NCBI GenBank assembly: GCA_013396995.1
Contig: VWZP01002200.1
Span: forward strand, 918,166-982,165
Direction of reading: 5' to 3'
DNA from: Dicaeum eximium
Taxonomy: Eukaryota; Chordata; Aves; Passeriformes; Dicaeidae
Length of the DNA stretch: 64,000 nucleotides
Shown piece after piece: positions 46,201-61,200 of the stretch. Under the pieces are notes generated by a model. It saw only the letters and a program-made list of their open reading frames with translations. It searched no databases and was not told where the DNA came from. Positions within the stretch are counted from its first letter, which is position 1; every line of letters starts with the position of its first letter. The translations under genes and the position numbers were made by a program.

Positions 46201-49200
46201 ATATGCCCATCTAAGCTGGCAGCAATCCTGATTATCTAGACTTTTTAAATGACTCCAAATACTTCTGTGCCATAGTGTAGGAACATGACACAAATAGCAA
46301 ATGCACAGTAAAATGGACTTTTTACCAACCACGACTCTTCAGGAAGTCTCTTTTCTGTTATGATTTTTGCTTTCAAAATGGTATGTGCCTGTAGTTTACT
46401 TAAATAAAAGAGCATGTGTGTGTGTGGGAGGCAAAATTACAGTCAATTCTCAATTATCCAAGAGCTGTTTATCTGGGTTACAGATTAACTAAGCCATTGA
46501 GACAAGAGAAAACAAGCTCGTTCACAGAAAATGCTTAGGGAATTGCAAGGCCTTGATGCCTTGGTTTCACACACAGCTTTTAACTTTCACAGGTCCACCT
46601 ATCTACAGAAAGCTGTGCAAACCCTCCCCATGAGACAATATCCAAGTCAAGATCCAAAACACAACAACAAAATAAAACTGGAATAACACTAAGTGAGCAG
46701 AGACCACTTATTGAAAAACTTGGCAGGACATACCAAAATAATTTCTATCACTGTTCTTTATGAAAGGACAAATAAAGAACCTTAAACTTCATGTCAGATC
46801 TATGTAATTCATACACCAAAGCCTACTTTAGCCCTTTCAACATGTATTGCGCACTTTAGGTCCAACAGGTTATCAGTGGAAAGAAAAATATACGGCCTCA
46901 TAAGCATTAAGAAAGGGACTTGGATTACCTCCTCTTCTACGGACTGATACTCCTTATCGTCAGGAGCAAGGTCAAGGAGAATGGTCCCCTGACTCACACA
47001 GTGGAAAGTCAAATAAGGATTGGTACCTGCAAAGAGAAGGAATGAAAAGGAGCAAAAATCAACAGGAAAAACCAATACCAGCTCTATTTGTATCCATCAT
47101 CATAATTATTCTTCTTAAACAACCCCAGTACAGCAGGAAATGCAAAATAAATACAAGGCATATGCACAACCTCAAAAAGATAAAAGTGCTTTCTTTAGCA
47201 GCAGAGGCTTTACAAGAGAGAAGAAAAATGCATATGGGACATAACTGCCCTTTATTACTTCCTCTTTCCACAGAAACATCTCAGAAGTGTGGGGCAGCTA
47301 AAACCATATCAATCAGGCCTATCCTTCAGGATATAACTGGCCTGTGGGTAGGTACATAGGGCAAATCAATCCAAAAGCTCCTCTCTGGGTGAAACAGGGT
47401 CCTGAGAAATGGAAACAGCTTCCAAAGCTGCCTCAGGGGTATCCACACTCTGAAAAGGCAAGTGATCACTTGGTCTGGTATCTCCTTAATATACTCTTCA
47501 GCAGTCACAACCCACTCACTCACCATGTCTACAGCAAACGCACTTTCCTGACATTCAGATTCTTTCAAGACCTGGTGACAATGCCTACACTTAGAGAAAA
47601 TGAGTTATGGGAGCCTGTTGTGTGCTGCACTTAGACTAGTGAGTAAAAGTGTCATATTTACCTTGCTGACCTCCAAGAAGTCTCTCCACACCCTTTATTA
47701 ATTTGTGGCGGTGTCCATACGCATTGATCCCAATTTCTTTAAGCTCCTCATGTCCCATGTCAGCCAACACATCCAGGGTTATCTGGAAAGGTGAAAGTTC
47801 ACAAAATCCTTGTCAAACCTGCCCTGACTTTCAAGGCTGGAGACCTGTCACTTCAGAAATTGGGAAGTATTCATGGTGCAACCAGGAGCATAAAGGTAAA
47901 TGATGTTTTGCTTCACTTCTACTTGCTGCCACCTTCTGGCAAACCTGTCCCTATCACAAGACCATACCCAGCTGCTACAGCCTGAAGTTGTGCAAAACTT
48001 TTACTTCTCTCAGACCAATTAACAAGAGACGGTTCTCACAGACATTTTTACTTAGGTAGAAGGGGGATACATTGAAATGCTGGCACAAATAAGGGAGCGC
48101 TTTTGAAGCATTCAACATTTCACAGCATTGTACAATTCATTACTTTCACTGCATGAGCAGAAATTAGTATTTTAAAAGCTTACTAATAACCAGCCAAGGT
48201 GGAAAAGTGCACGTGAAGGTAGTGCTTGGAAAAAACAGCTTAAATAAATAAGATTAAAGAAGATGAGCTTGTTTTTTTACAAAGAAACTTACAAGACGAG
48301 CTAGATGATTTCAAAATGATGAATATAGTGAATCCGATTTGCATTGTTAAATCTTATTAGCAGGGGAAGATCTTAACAGGTTAGGAGTTAAGGAAGCAAA
48401 AGTAGAACAGGACCAGCTAGGCAACAGGAAGGTGTGGAAAATAATAAGAAAACCTGAGAAGCATATAGGTTGGTTTGAAGCTGGTTTCCTTCTGAATAGA
48501 CACAGTTCCAAATTAAGGAGAAGAGCTTTTACTTCATACATCAGAAGGGAAAAAGTTCTATGGTATTTTATCTTTGAAGAGACACCTCCTAGAACATTTT
48601 ATAGAAACAGCTGGAACTGTAAACAACACATTTCAAACCTTTGTTTCCTGATTCCTCAATAAAAGATTAGCAGCAGAGGCCAGAGGAAAAAATAATCATC
48701 AAATCCAGTCTTTTGCACTTGTACTTTCTCTTCCACATGTACATCCATCTCAGTCATGTAAACAGATCTATTTAACTGCAACATGTTAAATTCAAGAAAC
48801 AGTACATAAAAGGAATCTACAAATACATTACAGGTACTTCTGCTGTAAAATGTAATGTAAGCTTGAGAAACTAACATTAGTTTTACCCTTTTCATGTAGT
48901 GTGAATTACTGATAAATCTGCAGGTTTTGTTTCCCTATTTCTCAATGACTTTTGAAAGTTAGCCCAGCAAAACCCAGTTAATGCTATGGTCCTAACGTAA
49001 TAGGAAATGTACCTTCTGTAGTGTGACTACTCCCATGTTAGGTTTTTATTTCAGCATAAAGTCAAACTGGAGGGTTTCCTAGATCTAATCAAAGTATCAC
49101 ATGTAGCACTTACAGGTGGTGAAAGGCTTGTTTGGCTGTCAAGACTGCTGAAGGACAAACACAGGTGACATTTGAACCTAACTTTGTTATAGTCATCATG

Positions 49201-52200
49201 CTCAAAGCTCACAAGGTCCAAAATAACTCTCAGAATACAAGCCAAATTGGCAGTCACAGTGTATGTGTAAGGGAAAGCTATTTGACACCCGAATCCAACA
49301 AGAAAATATATTTTCATAGGTTTTGCAACTTCACCATATTGTATCTGGCAGTTCATTTGCAGAAAACTGGAAGAAACCTTGAACACACCTATTTTTCTGT
49401 AGATGTGAAGTGTGGGTTTTTTCCTTCCCTTTTTCAATTAGAAAGTGAAAATGTCACTCGAATTTATTACGTTAGTTAATCTCCTAAACACAGAAATAGA
49501 GATGAAGCTTGCCACTTACCTGTTCTGTCTCAAAGATGTCCCGAAGATGTTCAAGACCCAGGCTTTTTAGGAACTGGGTAATGTTCATGTCAAGACCAGA
49601 AACTATAAGAGAAGAAACAAGTCTTTATATCCTATACGTCCGAAGTAACAAAAACCAAACCAACCACCTTAAAAATAAATCAAGCAATATCACTGATTCT
49701 CTCAAAATTCCAAACTCTGATTCTTTTTACAATCAATTTGTCTATGTCTGTAATAAACAATCTACTTCCATTGTGTCAAAGCTCTGTGCAAATCTCATCA
49801 CCATTTCCTCTTCAGAATCAACTATTAAAAGCACAAACTATCTGTGACAAATACAGGCTCATACTGCAAAGAGAAGAAAAAGAGGGTGGGTATATTTTTT
49901 CTATGGGAGCCCCTTAGATTCTGACCTAAAGCAGGGACTCCAGATACTAATCAAAGGGTTTAAAAAACCTTGGCAAAATCCCCAGCCATCACAATCATAA
50001 CTCCTTCATCAAAATAATTCTCACTGGACTTTCTTTATAAAGTCAATGAAAATCTGGGCACCTAATCAGATCTACATTTGTAGTCAGACCTAATGATTGA
50101 TAGCAAACACAGATGAACAGTTAACAGTGAACAGTTAACAAGCATCAGACACTTTAAAATATAGATAACAGTTCAAACTGCAGAGTATTTTCTGGCTAGT
50201 CAGAAATGCTTTTCAGATAAACCAAGGCCTATTTTGATAGTAAACTACAAAGTAAACTTGTCCAGCAGCAAATGCACCTTCTCCTTCCTTCCTGTCAGTT
50301 CCTGCTGCTCCATCCCCAGCATTTGATGCCCCTCCTACAGCCAGGTCTGCCAGTGGACCTGTGAGGTTATCTATGCTGCTGGCAGCAGAGAGGCAGGACG
50401 GTGTAGATGCTGGCGAGATCACAGAGGCACTAACAACAGTAGCTTGGGGCTTGAAGCACGTAGGCAAAGCTTCTGGAGGCATTGCATCTATCAGCAAAGC
50501 TCGGATATCATCAGCCTGAAAAACAGAAACAACACCCAACATGAGCTCCTACTACCGCAAGTCACTCATCTCTGGAAATGATTTTTAATTGTTTTATTTT
50601 ATTGTTCTGTTCTCCATTAGAAAGAAAACTGCCATCTTCTGTTACAGGGGAATTCATGTTGCAAGAACATTTTGATTTACCACTCAAGACATAGGTGAAT
50701 CAGGTTCTCCCCATTTCCAAAGGTATGTAAAAAGCAACATATAATTTTTTTTCTGGCAGAGTGACTTTTTAAGTGCTAAAGCCAAGGAGAACAATGCAGC
50801 AACTTTATTTGAAATCCTTCAGAACACAGGATAAGAAATGCCACTTCTTAATTTCTCTGTCAGGCTCAACTTCAGGTGCACTGGAAGAAGGTATCAGTGG
50901 AAAGACCACCACTGCCTTTGCTATAATCACATCTTTTGGGTTAGAATAGAAAAAAAAAAAGGTCAGAAGCTCAGGATAAGTATGATCTTGGGTAACAGTT
51001 GGATTTAGCCTTTATTGACTAAATTAAGCAACACCCTCATCTTCAAGAATTTCCTCCTTAAAAGTTCTTGTAGAACATGATTAAGACATCCTTATTTTCC
51101 CCCAGAGAAATAAAATAATTTTCATATCCTTCATCATAAAGCAAGTTTTCTAGAGTTCAGATTACTCTGGAGGCTATTTCTTGAACTCTTCATAAATAGC
51201 TCAACAATATTAAAAGATACTTGCACTGAGACCAGACAGAGCATCCAATTTGGTTGCATTATCTATTCCAACAAGATTGTTTAAACTGGGGCAAACGTTC
51301 ATATAACCTTATCAGGCTTTTAAACCATTTACAAGAAAGTTTACAGATGCCAGTTTTAGGAAAAGTTTGATAGCCACCTGCAATTTTGGAGGTAGAATGA
51401 ATCTTTTGGAATGTTGTTTTGGAGTTAATTTTTAAAAATGGAACTGAGGTAATATGGAGCCACTGAGCTCAATAATCTACTAAATGCTCCCAATTCCTCT
51501 AAAGGCCCATCTGGTGCTCCTCCTAGGTTAATTGAAATAATCACTAACAGTACACAGACTGACCATCACCAGAGATATTTCAGAGAGTTTTATTTCTAGG
51601 AATGAGGAGATTGATCCCAGGAGTGAATACTTAAGGAGAAGCAAATCACAAGTCATAGTAAGATTTCAGCCAAAGGAAAATGCCTGGTCCCAAGGATAAA
51701 AAGGCACAAAGAGGCACTCAAGGAGAGGCCCTTCTCTCTCCACCTCAGCACAATGGAAGCTGAGGACTGCTGATGCCATGGAGCCATAGAAATGACTTTA
51801 ATATGCAGAGTACATCCTCCAGAGCAGCCTGTGGCTGGCTAACATGAACTTACTGTTGCCAGGTCTAGTGGTGTCTGACCCTCTTGGTTCTTCATGGTTG
51901 GATCTGCTCCATGAGCTAAGAGCAGAGCACAGAGCTGTGTCCTTCCTTTTTGTGCAGCTTCATGCAAAGGTGTGAACGCCCATTTATCTGTTGCATTTAC
52001 ACATGTATTATATTTGATCAACAGTGCTGCTATGTCCACATGCTGGAAAACACAAGAACATCTTAATCAACATGACTCTGGTAAAAGACACATTCCATTT
52101 TTATGCTGGAGGTAATGGTGCCTAGAACTTGTGGTTTCTCTTTCCTGTAACTCCTTCTGCCTCCTGTGTCACAGGAGCAGCACACTTCTCCAGACACCAA

Positions 52201-55200
52201 TTTACACTGCAGCTCACAGTAATCTGTGTCTGTGCACTCCTAGATCATTCACCAGCACAGAAGCAGATTTCTGCCAAATCACCCCAAGTACATAGCATGA
52301 AGTTTGTGCCAGCTGCAGGAGCAGACATGATACTTAACCCTGAATAAAAAAAATATTTGTGGACAAATTTGAATTGGTGAATTTACTGGGCTGCAATTTT
52401 TGTAACACAATACTAGAAGCTCTGAAGATCAATGTGTTGTGCTACTGAGCCACCCCTGTGTACCCTCTGTGTACACAGAAGTCTTCATTGTACTTTCTTT
52501 CCTGCAAGACTTTGAACTCATCTGTGGCAGCAGAGATCTGTTCTATCTTCACTCCTATTTTATGAGAGTTGTAATTGATAAAATATATTATAAGTGTCAC
52601 AAGGAACACCTGTTTTACATGGCTTATAAAAGTAATGAACTTATAACCCCATGCTTCCATAAATATACTGTCCTTGAAGTCTCCCAGGTAAAAATAAGAG
52701 AAAACTGACAAATTAAATTTTTGCCTGCCTCTAACCAGTAGATCTTTCTTGAGCAAGACAGGAAAGAAAAAAAAAGCAGGTAGTCAAAATGAGTGGGTAG
52801 GAGCATGAAACACTGAAATTGTAAGCAGAGACACAAATAATTGCCAATGGATTTCCTTTTTCCCCTTCAATGGCAATCAAGTGACTCTTTGCAGCTCTCA
52901 TAAAACAGCTTGGCCTCTGAACAAGTGTGGTTTGAAAATATTGCAAACTTAATTTTTCCTCTCTGCCAAACTTTTAAAGCAATTGCTGTTCCTGTGATTT
53001 TTCTGTCACAGAAAGCCCTATTGAGGGACACACAGCATGAAGTACTGGGTGGGAGAACTGAAGCAAGCTTGTGAGGAAAAGGCAGAGGCTGTGAAACTTG
53101 CCAGCTATGAACTTGTGAAACCAGTACTCCTCTCCTCTCTACCTCCCATCACAGAGATCTGAACAGGCTGATGACAGCTCAGAGAGAAGTGTGGGATGCC
53201 AGGAAAGGTATGCAGCAACTCTTAAATAAATAAGCTGATGGAAAAACACCAAACACTGCCTTTTAATGTTTTCCTAGAGGAAGCAAGGCAACCGGGTCAG
53301 ATTGGCATAATGATTTTTAGAAATGATAATTGGCTAAAACCAATCTCTGACATTTCTCTAAGCCAATAAGAAATGTTTTGGGTTTGTGTAAAGTGTGTGT
53401 TTTGTTTTCTCATGCCAAAGAAAAAGAACACAGTATTTCCAACAGAAATTATCTCTAGATCTTAGCAACACCCCTGGAATTAATGCTTAAAGGCAGAGGC
53501 TGATAAACAATATTACATGATATTAGGACCCTGTAACATAAAAGAACTCCATGCCACTTTCTGATCTTTCATCAGGATTTGGGGCTTTTTGCTCTTTGGG
53601 ACACTGGGATCTCAGAGTGATGTAAAGAACCAACACAAATGGTGTACACTGAGTTCCATTGATGCTCTTTTTGAAAACAAGGTGAACACTGCACTTTTTA
53701 TTTCATTTGCTCTCAAACAAAACCAATCATGGTTCTGTTATGGTTATCTCTCCCAGATTTTGCTGTACTTGTGCCAGGGCCAGGTAAGTAACAGAAAAAG
53801 CAGACCATGAGACCATCAAACCCATAACTTCATGAGCTTCAGATCCTCTCTCTGACAGTAAGCACAGTGCTAGGAGCTTCTCAAGCACTGTCTCTGTACA
53901 ATTATTTACAAGAGACTTCTTTTTCACCCAATCCACAACTAACAACTGCTTATAAGCAATCTATTAGGCATCTGCAACTGGGACACAGATGCTAACTCCT
54001 GTATGGAGGAAAGAGGGCCTGCCTCATCCCAAATGGTTTGAATCTGTCACTGCACGCCCCCTGCAGCAGATGGCTTGCCCTGGAGGACAACCACATTACA
54101 AACACAGTAGTCCTTCAACTCTAGCAAGAGAGTCCCACCAAACACCAGCTGTAACACACCTCCACTTCCCTGTCATCATCTGCACACAATCTCCTGGTAT
54201 TTTTCTCTGCCTTCCATCTAAGTTATTCAGAGACAACTTGAGGTCTTTTCTGTTTCAAGTATCACCCCAAACTGCTCAATCCCGTGCATCTGCTTATCTG
54301 CATAAAAGCTACACTGTAGTGATCTTTCCAAACTGCAGCATTTAACTGCTACAGCACATCTCAATGTGTGTCCTATTTCATGTGTAGAGCTGCAAACAGG
54401 ACTCACAACAGCAACTTAGCCCAACAAATACTTCATCAAAACCTGAACTGTGTTCACAGCAAAACAGCTGTAAAATAACTGGCTTTGGATATGATTTCAA
54501 GGGGTGCCTTGCTGTTCTACTCATGGCAAGACTGCCTGCACCTACCCCATAGGATGCTGCATTGTGTAGGGGAATTAATCCTCCTTTGTCCTGGGCATTA
54601 ACATCAGCACCATGCTCAAGAAGGTATTCAGCTACTTCCAAATTGTTGTAACCAGCTGTAGAAAAAGCACAGGAAAAGAAATTAGGTATTAGGAGAGCTA
54701 AACTAAAGAAAAATATTTGACAGAAAAGCTAAGGCAATTTTTCAACTGCTAAAGTTCCTCTTCCCTAGTAATTGTATTACCTCCTGAAATGCAGGTGCCA
54801 TACTTAACTCTTTGTACAGGACAATTCTCTGTGAAACTCTTTATTTATCAATCCTGATTTTGGCACATTACATCTGTACACTTACCATAAATAAACAAAC
54901 CTTGAAAACCTGGCACATTACCCACCTGCAAGATGCAGTGGTGTTGAATTTCTTCCCTGGGTGTCTCTGCAATTGATATTTTCTTGAGTACACAGCTTCT
55001 GCACTCGTGCCAGGCACCCCTTCTTGGCAGCATCTAGCAAGGCAGCATCTCCTCGGAGTAAGTCCTGGATATCTGTGTCTCCTTCTTTCACCAGATCTAA
55101 AGGAGTGTTCCCATCTCGATTCTTTTTTGTTGGATCAGCTCCATGCTGCAAAGAGCAAATGGAATGGTAGTGTCACAATCATGTGCAGAGCAGTGCACAT

Positions 55201-58200
55201 AAGTGTGTCACTATTTTGTGAAGTAAGATGGGATTTTGCAGACCTACCATAATAAAGTAATAACTGTATAGATTAGCAGGCACAAGAAAATGAATTCAGA
55301 AGTCTGAGTCCTAAAAGCACTAGTCTGAAACACAGCTGTGTGAATCTCAATTCAACAGGCAAGAATGGCAGCCCTCCACAAGAGCTGTCCCCGCTCTACT
55401 TGCAGCTGAAGTATGTTCAGGAGCACTTCCTGCATATAGCTAATTCTTACTGTCACAGCAGCATGAAAGGAAAGCCAACTGCAAGTATCTTGCTGCCAGT
55501 CCTCCCCTTGTCCTGAAAACTGGCAGACATCAAATGGCTGGCAGAGGCATTTCCTGAGCACAGCTTCCTGAGCTAGCAAAGCCAGGCTCTGAGTTTTACT
55601 AAATGTCACCCTGATATCGAAAGGCACTTGTTTCAGAAGGGAACTAGCAAAATACTCTTCTCTACACTTTCCAATAGATAACAGCACCATCTTAAACAGT
55701 TTACAGGTCTTTGGAAGAAGTGAAAAAAAGTTGTGGTGGACAAGTGGCATTGGATGACTGCTGGAGTGTATCTGTGCTGGTAGAACATGTAGATCAGGCA
55801 GTGATAAGAACACAGTACTGGAGCACTGGGGGATGAGAAGGGGAACATATAACTACGTAGAGCATACGGTGTGAGTCACGTCCACATTCAGGTTTGTGGG
55901 AGGACAGCTCCTTCCCTATTCACTCTCAGCAGCAGTGGGAAAAAAACAAAGCTAGATAAAGCAGAGGCAGCTGCTGGTGCTAGAGTTCTCTGGCTGACCT
56001 CTTTGGAATAGTCAAACACAGTGGTCCAATCCCTGCCAGCAAGTCTACCCTGTTATTTCCCACTGGGCTGGGAATGGAAGAACAGCAATGGGAGAACAGA
56101 GGGAATTAACTGATTTGTATTTGGAAGCAGTACAACTGTGCTCATGGTGCAAAGGATAAAGAGCAAAGGACAGAAAGGACAGAGTATTGATTACACAGAA
56201 CCAGTTTCCACATCTGTGGTTCTTTTAGGAAGAGAGCATTCTTTGTGCAAAGCTTTTCAGACTGCAATGACTTCTCTAAGATATGACCTGAAATCCCTTA
56301 ATTTTAAAACAAAAAATTGGAACTATTGAAATATGCCCCAAAATAAACATCTGAAAGAAGAGGCAGTGTCTTCTGAGACCCCTTCCAAGGCATGGAAACA
56401 AATGAGGGTGGTAATTTCAAAGAAAGGTGATTTAAAAATACACTGTCTCCAAAATGTCTGTTTATTTTTAGTTCCATCTTCCAGCAGACCAGGAGAGAAG
56501 GAGCACAAGTCAGGAGGGGTCAAGTTCAACATCCACAACTCAGCAGAACTGACAACACTGCAGCTGGCATAGGAGACACAGCAGGAAAAACCCTGAGTAA
56601 ACTGCAGTGTGAGCACATATCCACAGACATTCAGAGACTTTACATCTGTGTCACCTTAAGGGCATATTAGGTCTCATCTTGTGAAAGAGTGATTTAAAAA
56701 AATAAATTTCAGCACTTTTCTATTTGCTGTTGTACATCCATTCAGGATCCTCTGAAGACAAAATATGGGTAAATTCCCCATGGAATGACCAGAAGAGGCC
56801 AGAGATCTCCAGCGTCTATAATGCAACACTGTGCTTGAGAGATTACAAGTGTTCCTATAGCTTGAGCTAACATCTCTACTAGGATGTTACTTGCAGGCCA
56901 CCACCGTGCCTACTCTACAGACATCTCTTAACATCTCCTGGTTTCTGCTGTAGATGTGCTTCAAACTATCATTCTTCTCTCTCTGACTGCTTTTTTGGTA
57001 ATCAAGTGAAATAATTAATGATATAGGAGGGAAATAGTGGGGCTTTGCAGCAGCAAATGAAAAGTGCCTGGGGAGATTCTCACTATTTGGACTATCCATA
57101 TTCTATCTTTCTCCTATTTTAAATGTTGTGCTTCAGAGGGACTTAAGTAGGCAAGGCTGAAAAAGGAAATTGGATTGGCAAAAATTCTTCTTTAGCACCC
57201 CCTTTTACTCTCCCAGGGCAGGATCTGGCCTTATGTTAAGAAGTTTCTCAAACTCATGTTTCTCACCAGAAACATCTTTGCATTAACTGATGCTTTTTAC
57301 AGGTTCTTCCTCTAAGTATCATGAATATTTATGTCACAGTATATTAACACGCATTTCCTCCAGGAGCTTGATAAATTATACATTAACATTACAGTTTTAA
57401 ATTTCTCTCATACCAAACAGCATTTAGGACCCACCTTCCGCTATTGCTCTGTAATACGCTCTTGCGTAAGTATTAACAAAATTTACTTAAATCCAGTAAC
57501 TATTTCAGAAAGAGATGGACAGGACAAGGCAGGGAGTTCTCATTTTTACACTAATTCAGCTGGTTTTTCCAGTTTCAGTGTCTTGTCCTACTTGGCTAAC
57601 AGTGTTAATACATGTGCTAGGAACAGTACTTGTACTGATGATTCTTTTTAAGTCAATGATATTACACAAGAAACCATATGACAATTACAATATGAATATT
57701 GATTCAAATATACCACAAATAATTCACTGAATGAAATTAACTTTGCATTTATTAATCTTCAGAAAAAATAAATATATATGCATTTAAAGACACATCTGAG
57801 ATTTCCAGCACGTACTTTCAAAAGCAGTTTGCAGATTTCATATTTTCCTTTTGCTGCTGCTTCATGTAGAGGAGTGAATTTCCACAGGTCTGCCACGTTG
57901 ACAGAAGCACCATGCCTCACTAAGAGTTCAGCCACTTCGTAGTGTCCATAAGAACAGGCATTGTGCAGGGGTACTAAGCCACTAATCAAAGAGAAAGCAT
58001 TAACAGCTTAACAGCTAGAGAATAAAATCCTATATGCAATCAGTAGATAAAACTCCCACTTTCACCAGACATTATAATCTTTCAGTTTTTCCAGTTTTCA
58101 TGGTGTTATTTCTCTATTAAAAAATCAAGTAAAACTTAATTATCCTCCTTCAGTTCTCATCCACAAGACTTTTAAATACTTAGCAAGCCCCAATGTTACA

Positions 58201-61200
58201 GCTTCTACAAGCAACTTCAGTGCTGTTAATAACAGACAAAAACTAAATTGCAAGATTCACGGTTGTTCTGAGTTTGGATATTTGAGTGTAAATTTCAATG
58301 AAAATATACCACTATATAATGTGTTTAAAGTGCAGTTATTAGTAAGTACTGCACATCTGATAGATACAGAAAGATACCCAAACACTTCTTCCAGGGTAAG
58401 CTTAAAAGTCCAGTATTGGAAATTTATTATCCCCCACCCTGAATTAATATATGGAGTAAAAGAGTGAACATAATCATGCTGCTTCACAACTAATCCAAAA
58501 ATCTGTATATGGTTCATATAATTCAACTAAATATTAACTGTAAAAATAATTAACTTAATAATAAAAGCTAACATAATTAGAAAAATGACCAGAGACAACC
58601 CTGGTATTTTACCCCATTTTATTCAAAACTAATTTCAGATCACCAAAAACAAGTGAAAGGCTGCTTTGTTTTAAGCAAAACAACGTCTCCAAAATGGGCA
58701 AAAAGGGGAAGAGAAGCATCATGTATTACAGTGCCAGGTATGTACTTGGTAATGGCTTTTCCAGAAAGCAAAGTATGCTGTAATGGTCTATAAACCTCCC
58801 TGCAGCACAGGAACAATGCAGAACGAGAAGGAAAGAGAAAAATGTTCAAGAGAAAAACACCATGGTCACTGAAATCTGAACCAAAATGAACAGGTGGGAT
58901 ATAAGTCTCACACTAATAGAGAAGAGCAGAACATATCAAGGAATGAAATGTACCCTTTATCTTTGGCATGCACATCTGCTCCGTGGTGCAAGAGATACTC
59001 CACCACTGATACACGGTTATATCCTGCAGCGAAGTGCAGTGGTGTGGAATGACGGCCTTCCAGATCTCTGCAATTCACATTCTGAGGGCTGCAAAGTTGC
59101 TGTGAAGACAAAAGAACCCAAAATCTAGTACAGAACTAAAACTAACAAATAAGGAATTCTCCAAAACCAAACAGCAACAACAAAACATGAAAAAAACAAG
59201 CCCAAAAGAAAATAACTAAACTACCACTTTCAAAGACCCCAACACAAAATTTGATCCACTTATATTATACAAATTTTTGAAGTATCAGGAAAATTTCTTT
59301 CCACTTACACAAAGTTAAAAAAACAGCTCTAAATTTACAGCTGAAAGTACTTCCATAACAAACAAGACTTAAATGATGGAAGCAGTGTGAAGATGTTCCT
59401 AATGTATAAGAAAGGGTGAACCTCTATATCATCAAGTACCAGGTTCAAGCCCATGTAACTTTCTCCAGATATTCCACCATTTCTAGCCTATACTGCCTTC
59501 AGAAAATCAGAAATATTTACCTTGGCAGTCAAAGAGCTGCTGGTGCAAAAAACTGCTGCTGTTTGAATATTAATGTGTATCATGCTGGAGTTCAAGGCAG
59601 GAAAGTATGCACAACAGTCCATCTGCAGGCTGTTTTGTCCACAGACCAAGTATCAAAAACAAGATCAAACCTTCCTGTGATGGTGGGATTCCACAGCCTG
59701 ACCCTTCACCTTCAGATTAAGGATGGTTTAAAATATGAAGTCTGCTACCTATTAACAGTATTTGCTTGCCACCTGATTGAATCATGCACCCGAGGGCTTG
59801 TTTCTACTAAACTGAGAATCACAGGGTCTGCTTCAAAGAATTATGGCTACATCTGAGTCCATCAAAGACATGAATGTGTGAAGGACTTGCAGAATAAGCT
59901 AGCAGAAACCCAAGAGAAACACACCCCAGTACATCTTAATGTACTACTTTCTAGAAGAAAAAAAAAAAAAAAGAAAGATCCATGACTTCCCATTTTTTGA
60001 TTTAGCATCCATTGGGCACTGCTTCCACAACTCATGTAGCAGAGGCTTCCCCAAGCCTTGCATAGCAATGCAAAGTAGAAAATCAACATGACCTGTTCAA
60101 ACCTACCTTCACAGTTTCCAAGTCTCCAGCTTTGGACGCTTCTAGCAACCGATAATCCACATCGGATGTGCGCACAGGTGTACTTTCTACATAGGGAAAA
60201 AGATGGTTTAGGATTTCTTAGGATACTTAAGTTGTATTAACTTGTGCTCAACATATTTCCCAAAGTTGAGGAGTGAAGTTGGTCTGTTGTTACTTGTGAA
60301 AATGCAGCTGGGGTTGTGATGTTCAAGTTCATATTTCCAAAATGTCTGAATAAGGAGCTTTAGTTTTAGAGCAAATCAATCATATTTTGACTCTAAAGCT
60401 GACATTATTCTGCCAATATTGTTCTCTCTCAAGCCACATACATACATTCATGTGCACATTTTCACAGGTAATGCTACCCATGTAACCAGCTACATCTCAA
60501 GAGTTGGTACACTTCAAAACAGTCCTTCCTTGCACTGCTGTAAAATGTTTTTTCCTTGTTTTGTCCTGTTTTAAGGCAATGTCATTGAAAACACTGGAGG
60601 AAATTGAGTTTCTAGCTACCATGAGTCTACTTCCTCTTTACTAGCTATTGATAAAATTATTCTTCTCTGTACCTGCAAAAATTCAAATGTAACATGGATA
60701 AGAGGATGCAAACCCTTAAGCACTTACATGAAAAATAGTGGCACTCTCTTCAAACATCTATTTATCTTTTTAACGGAAGATATAAACAAATTGTTACCTA
60801 TGCACTATCCAGAGCACTTTCACAATAAAATCTTTCTCTACTGGACAAGCAAGAGATTTGAAGTAATAGATATAACAGTTACCAACTGTTCAGCAACTAT
60901 GAGTGTTTTTCTGCCAGTAACACTCTGCTTCTGATTGCTGAAGTATGGAGTACCTAACAGCTGATGCAGGAAAAAAGGTTTCTTACATGCTCAGCAATAT
61001 TCCAGTTGCCTTGGAACTTGCTACCAAAAAAATTCCAGAACTCCCTACATGTGCCTTTCTACAATCTCCTTGTACAGCAGCATGTCCTAGATCTACAAGA
61101 TGGTTATTTTCTTCCCCATTTGCACAAAATCACGGAACTGAGCAGAGCTATTTATTTATTTTCTGACAAGTGTCACACAATACATACTGTAGTTGTGTGC

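Larger units (their letters stand above)
42357..54545 (-). other. TNKS: TNKS introns, catalytic to mid-ankyrin part
   Basis: Introns at 42357-43111, 43299-44159, 44266-45490, 45566-46928, 47027-47661, 47783-49519, 49603-50277, 50516-51853 and 52043-54545. All are GT-AG, AT-rich and 0.6-2.5 kb. Apart from the doubtful CR1 scrap at 43.65 kb I recognise no repeat, RNA gene or further exon. Confidence 0.75.

Noticed and set aside
59416..59856. 146-codon + strand frame in a TNKS intron
   Set aside because: No recognised domain, no splice or promoter evidence; likely chance.
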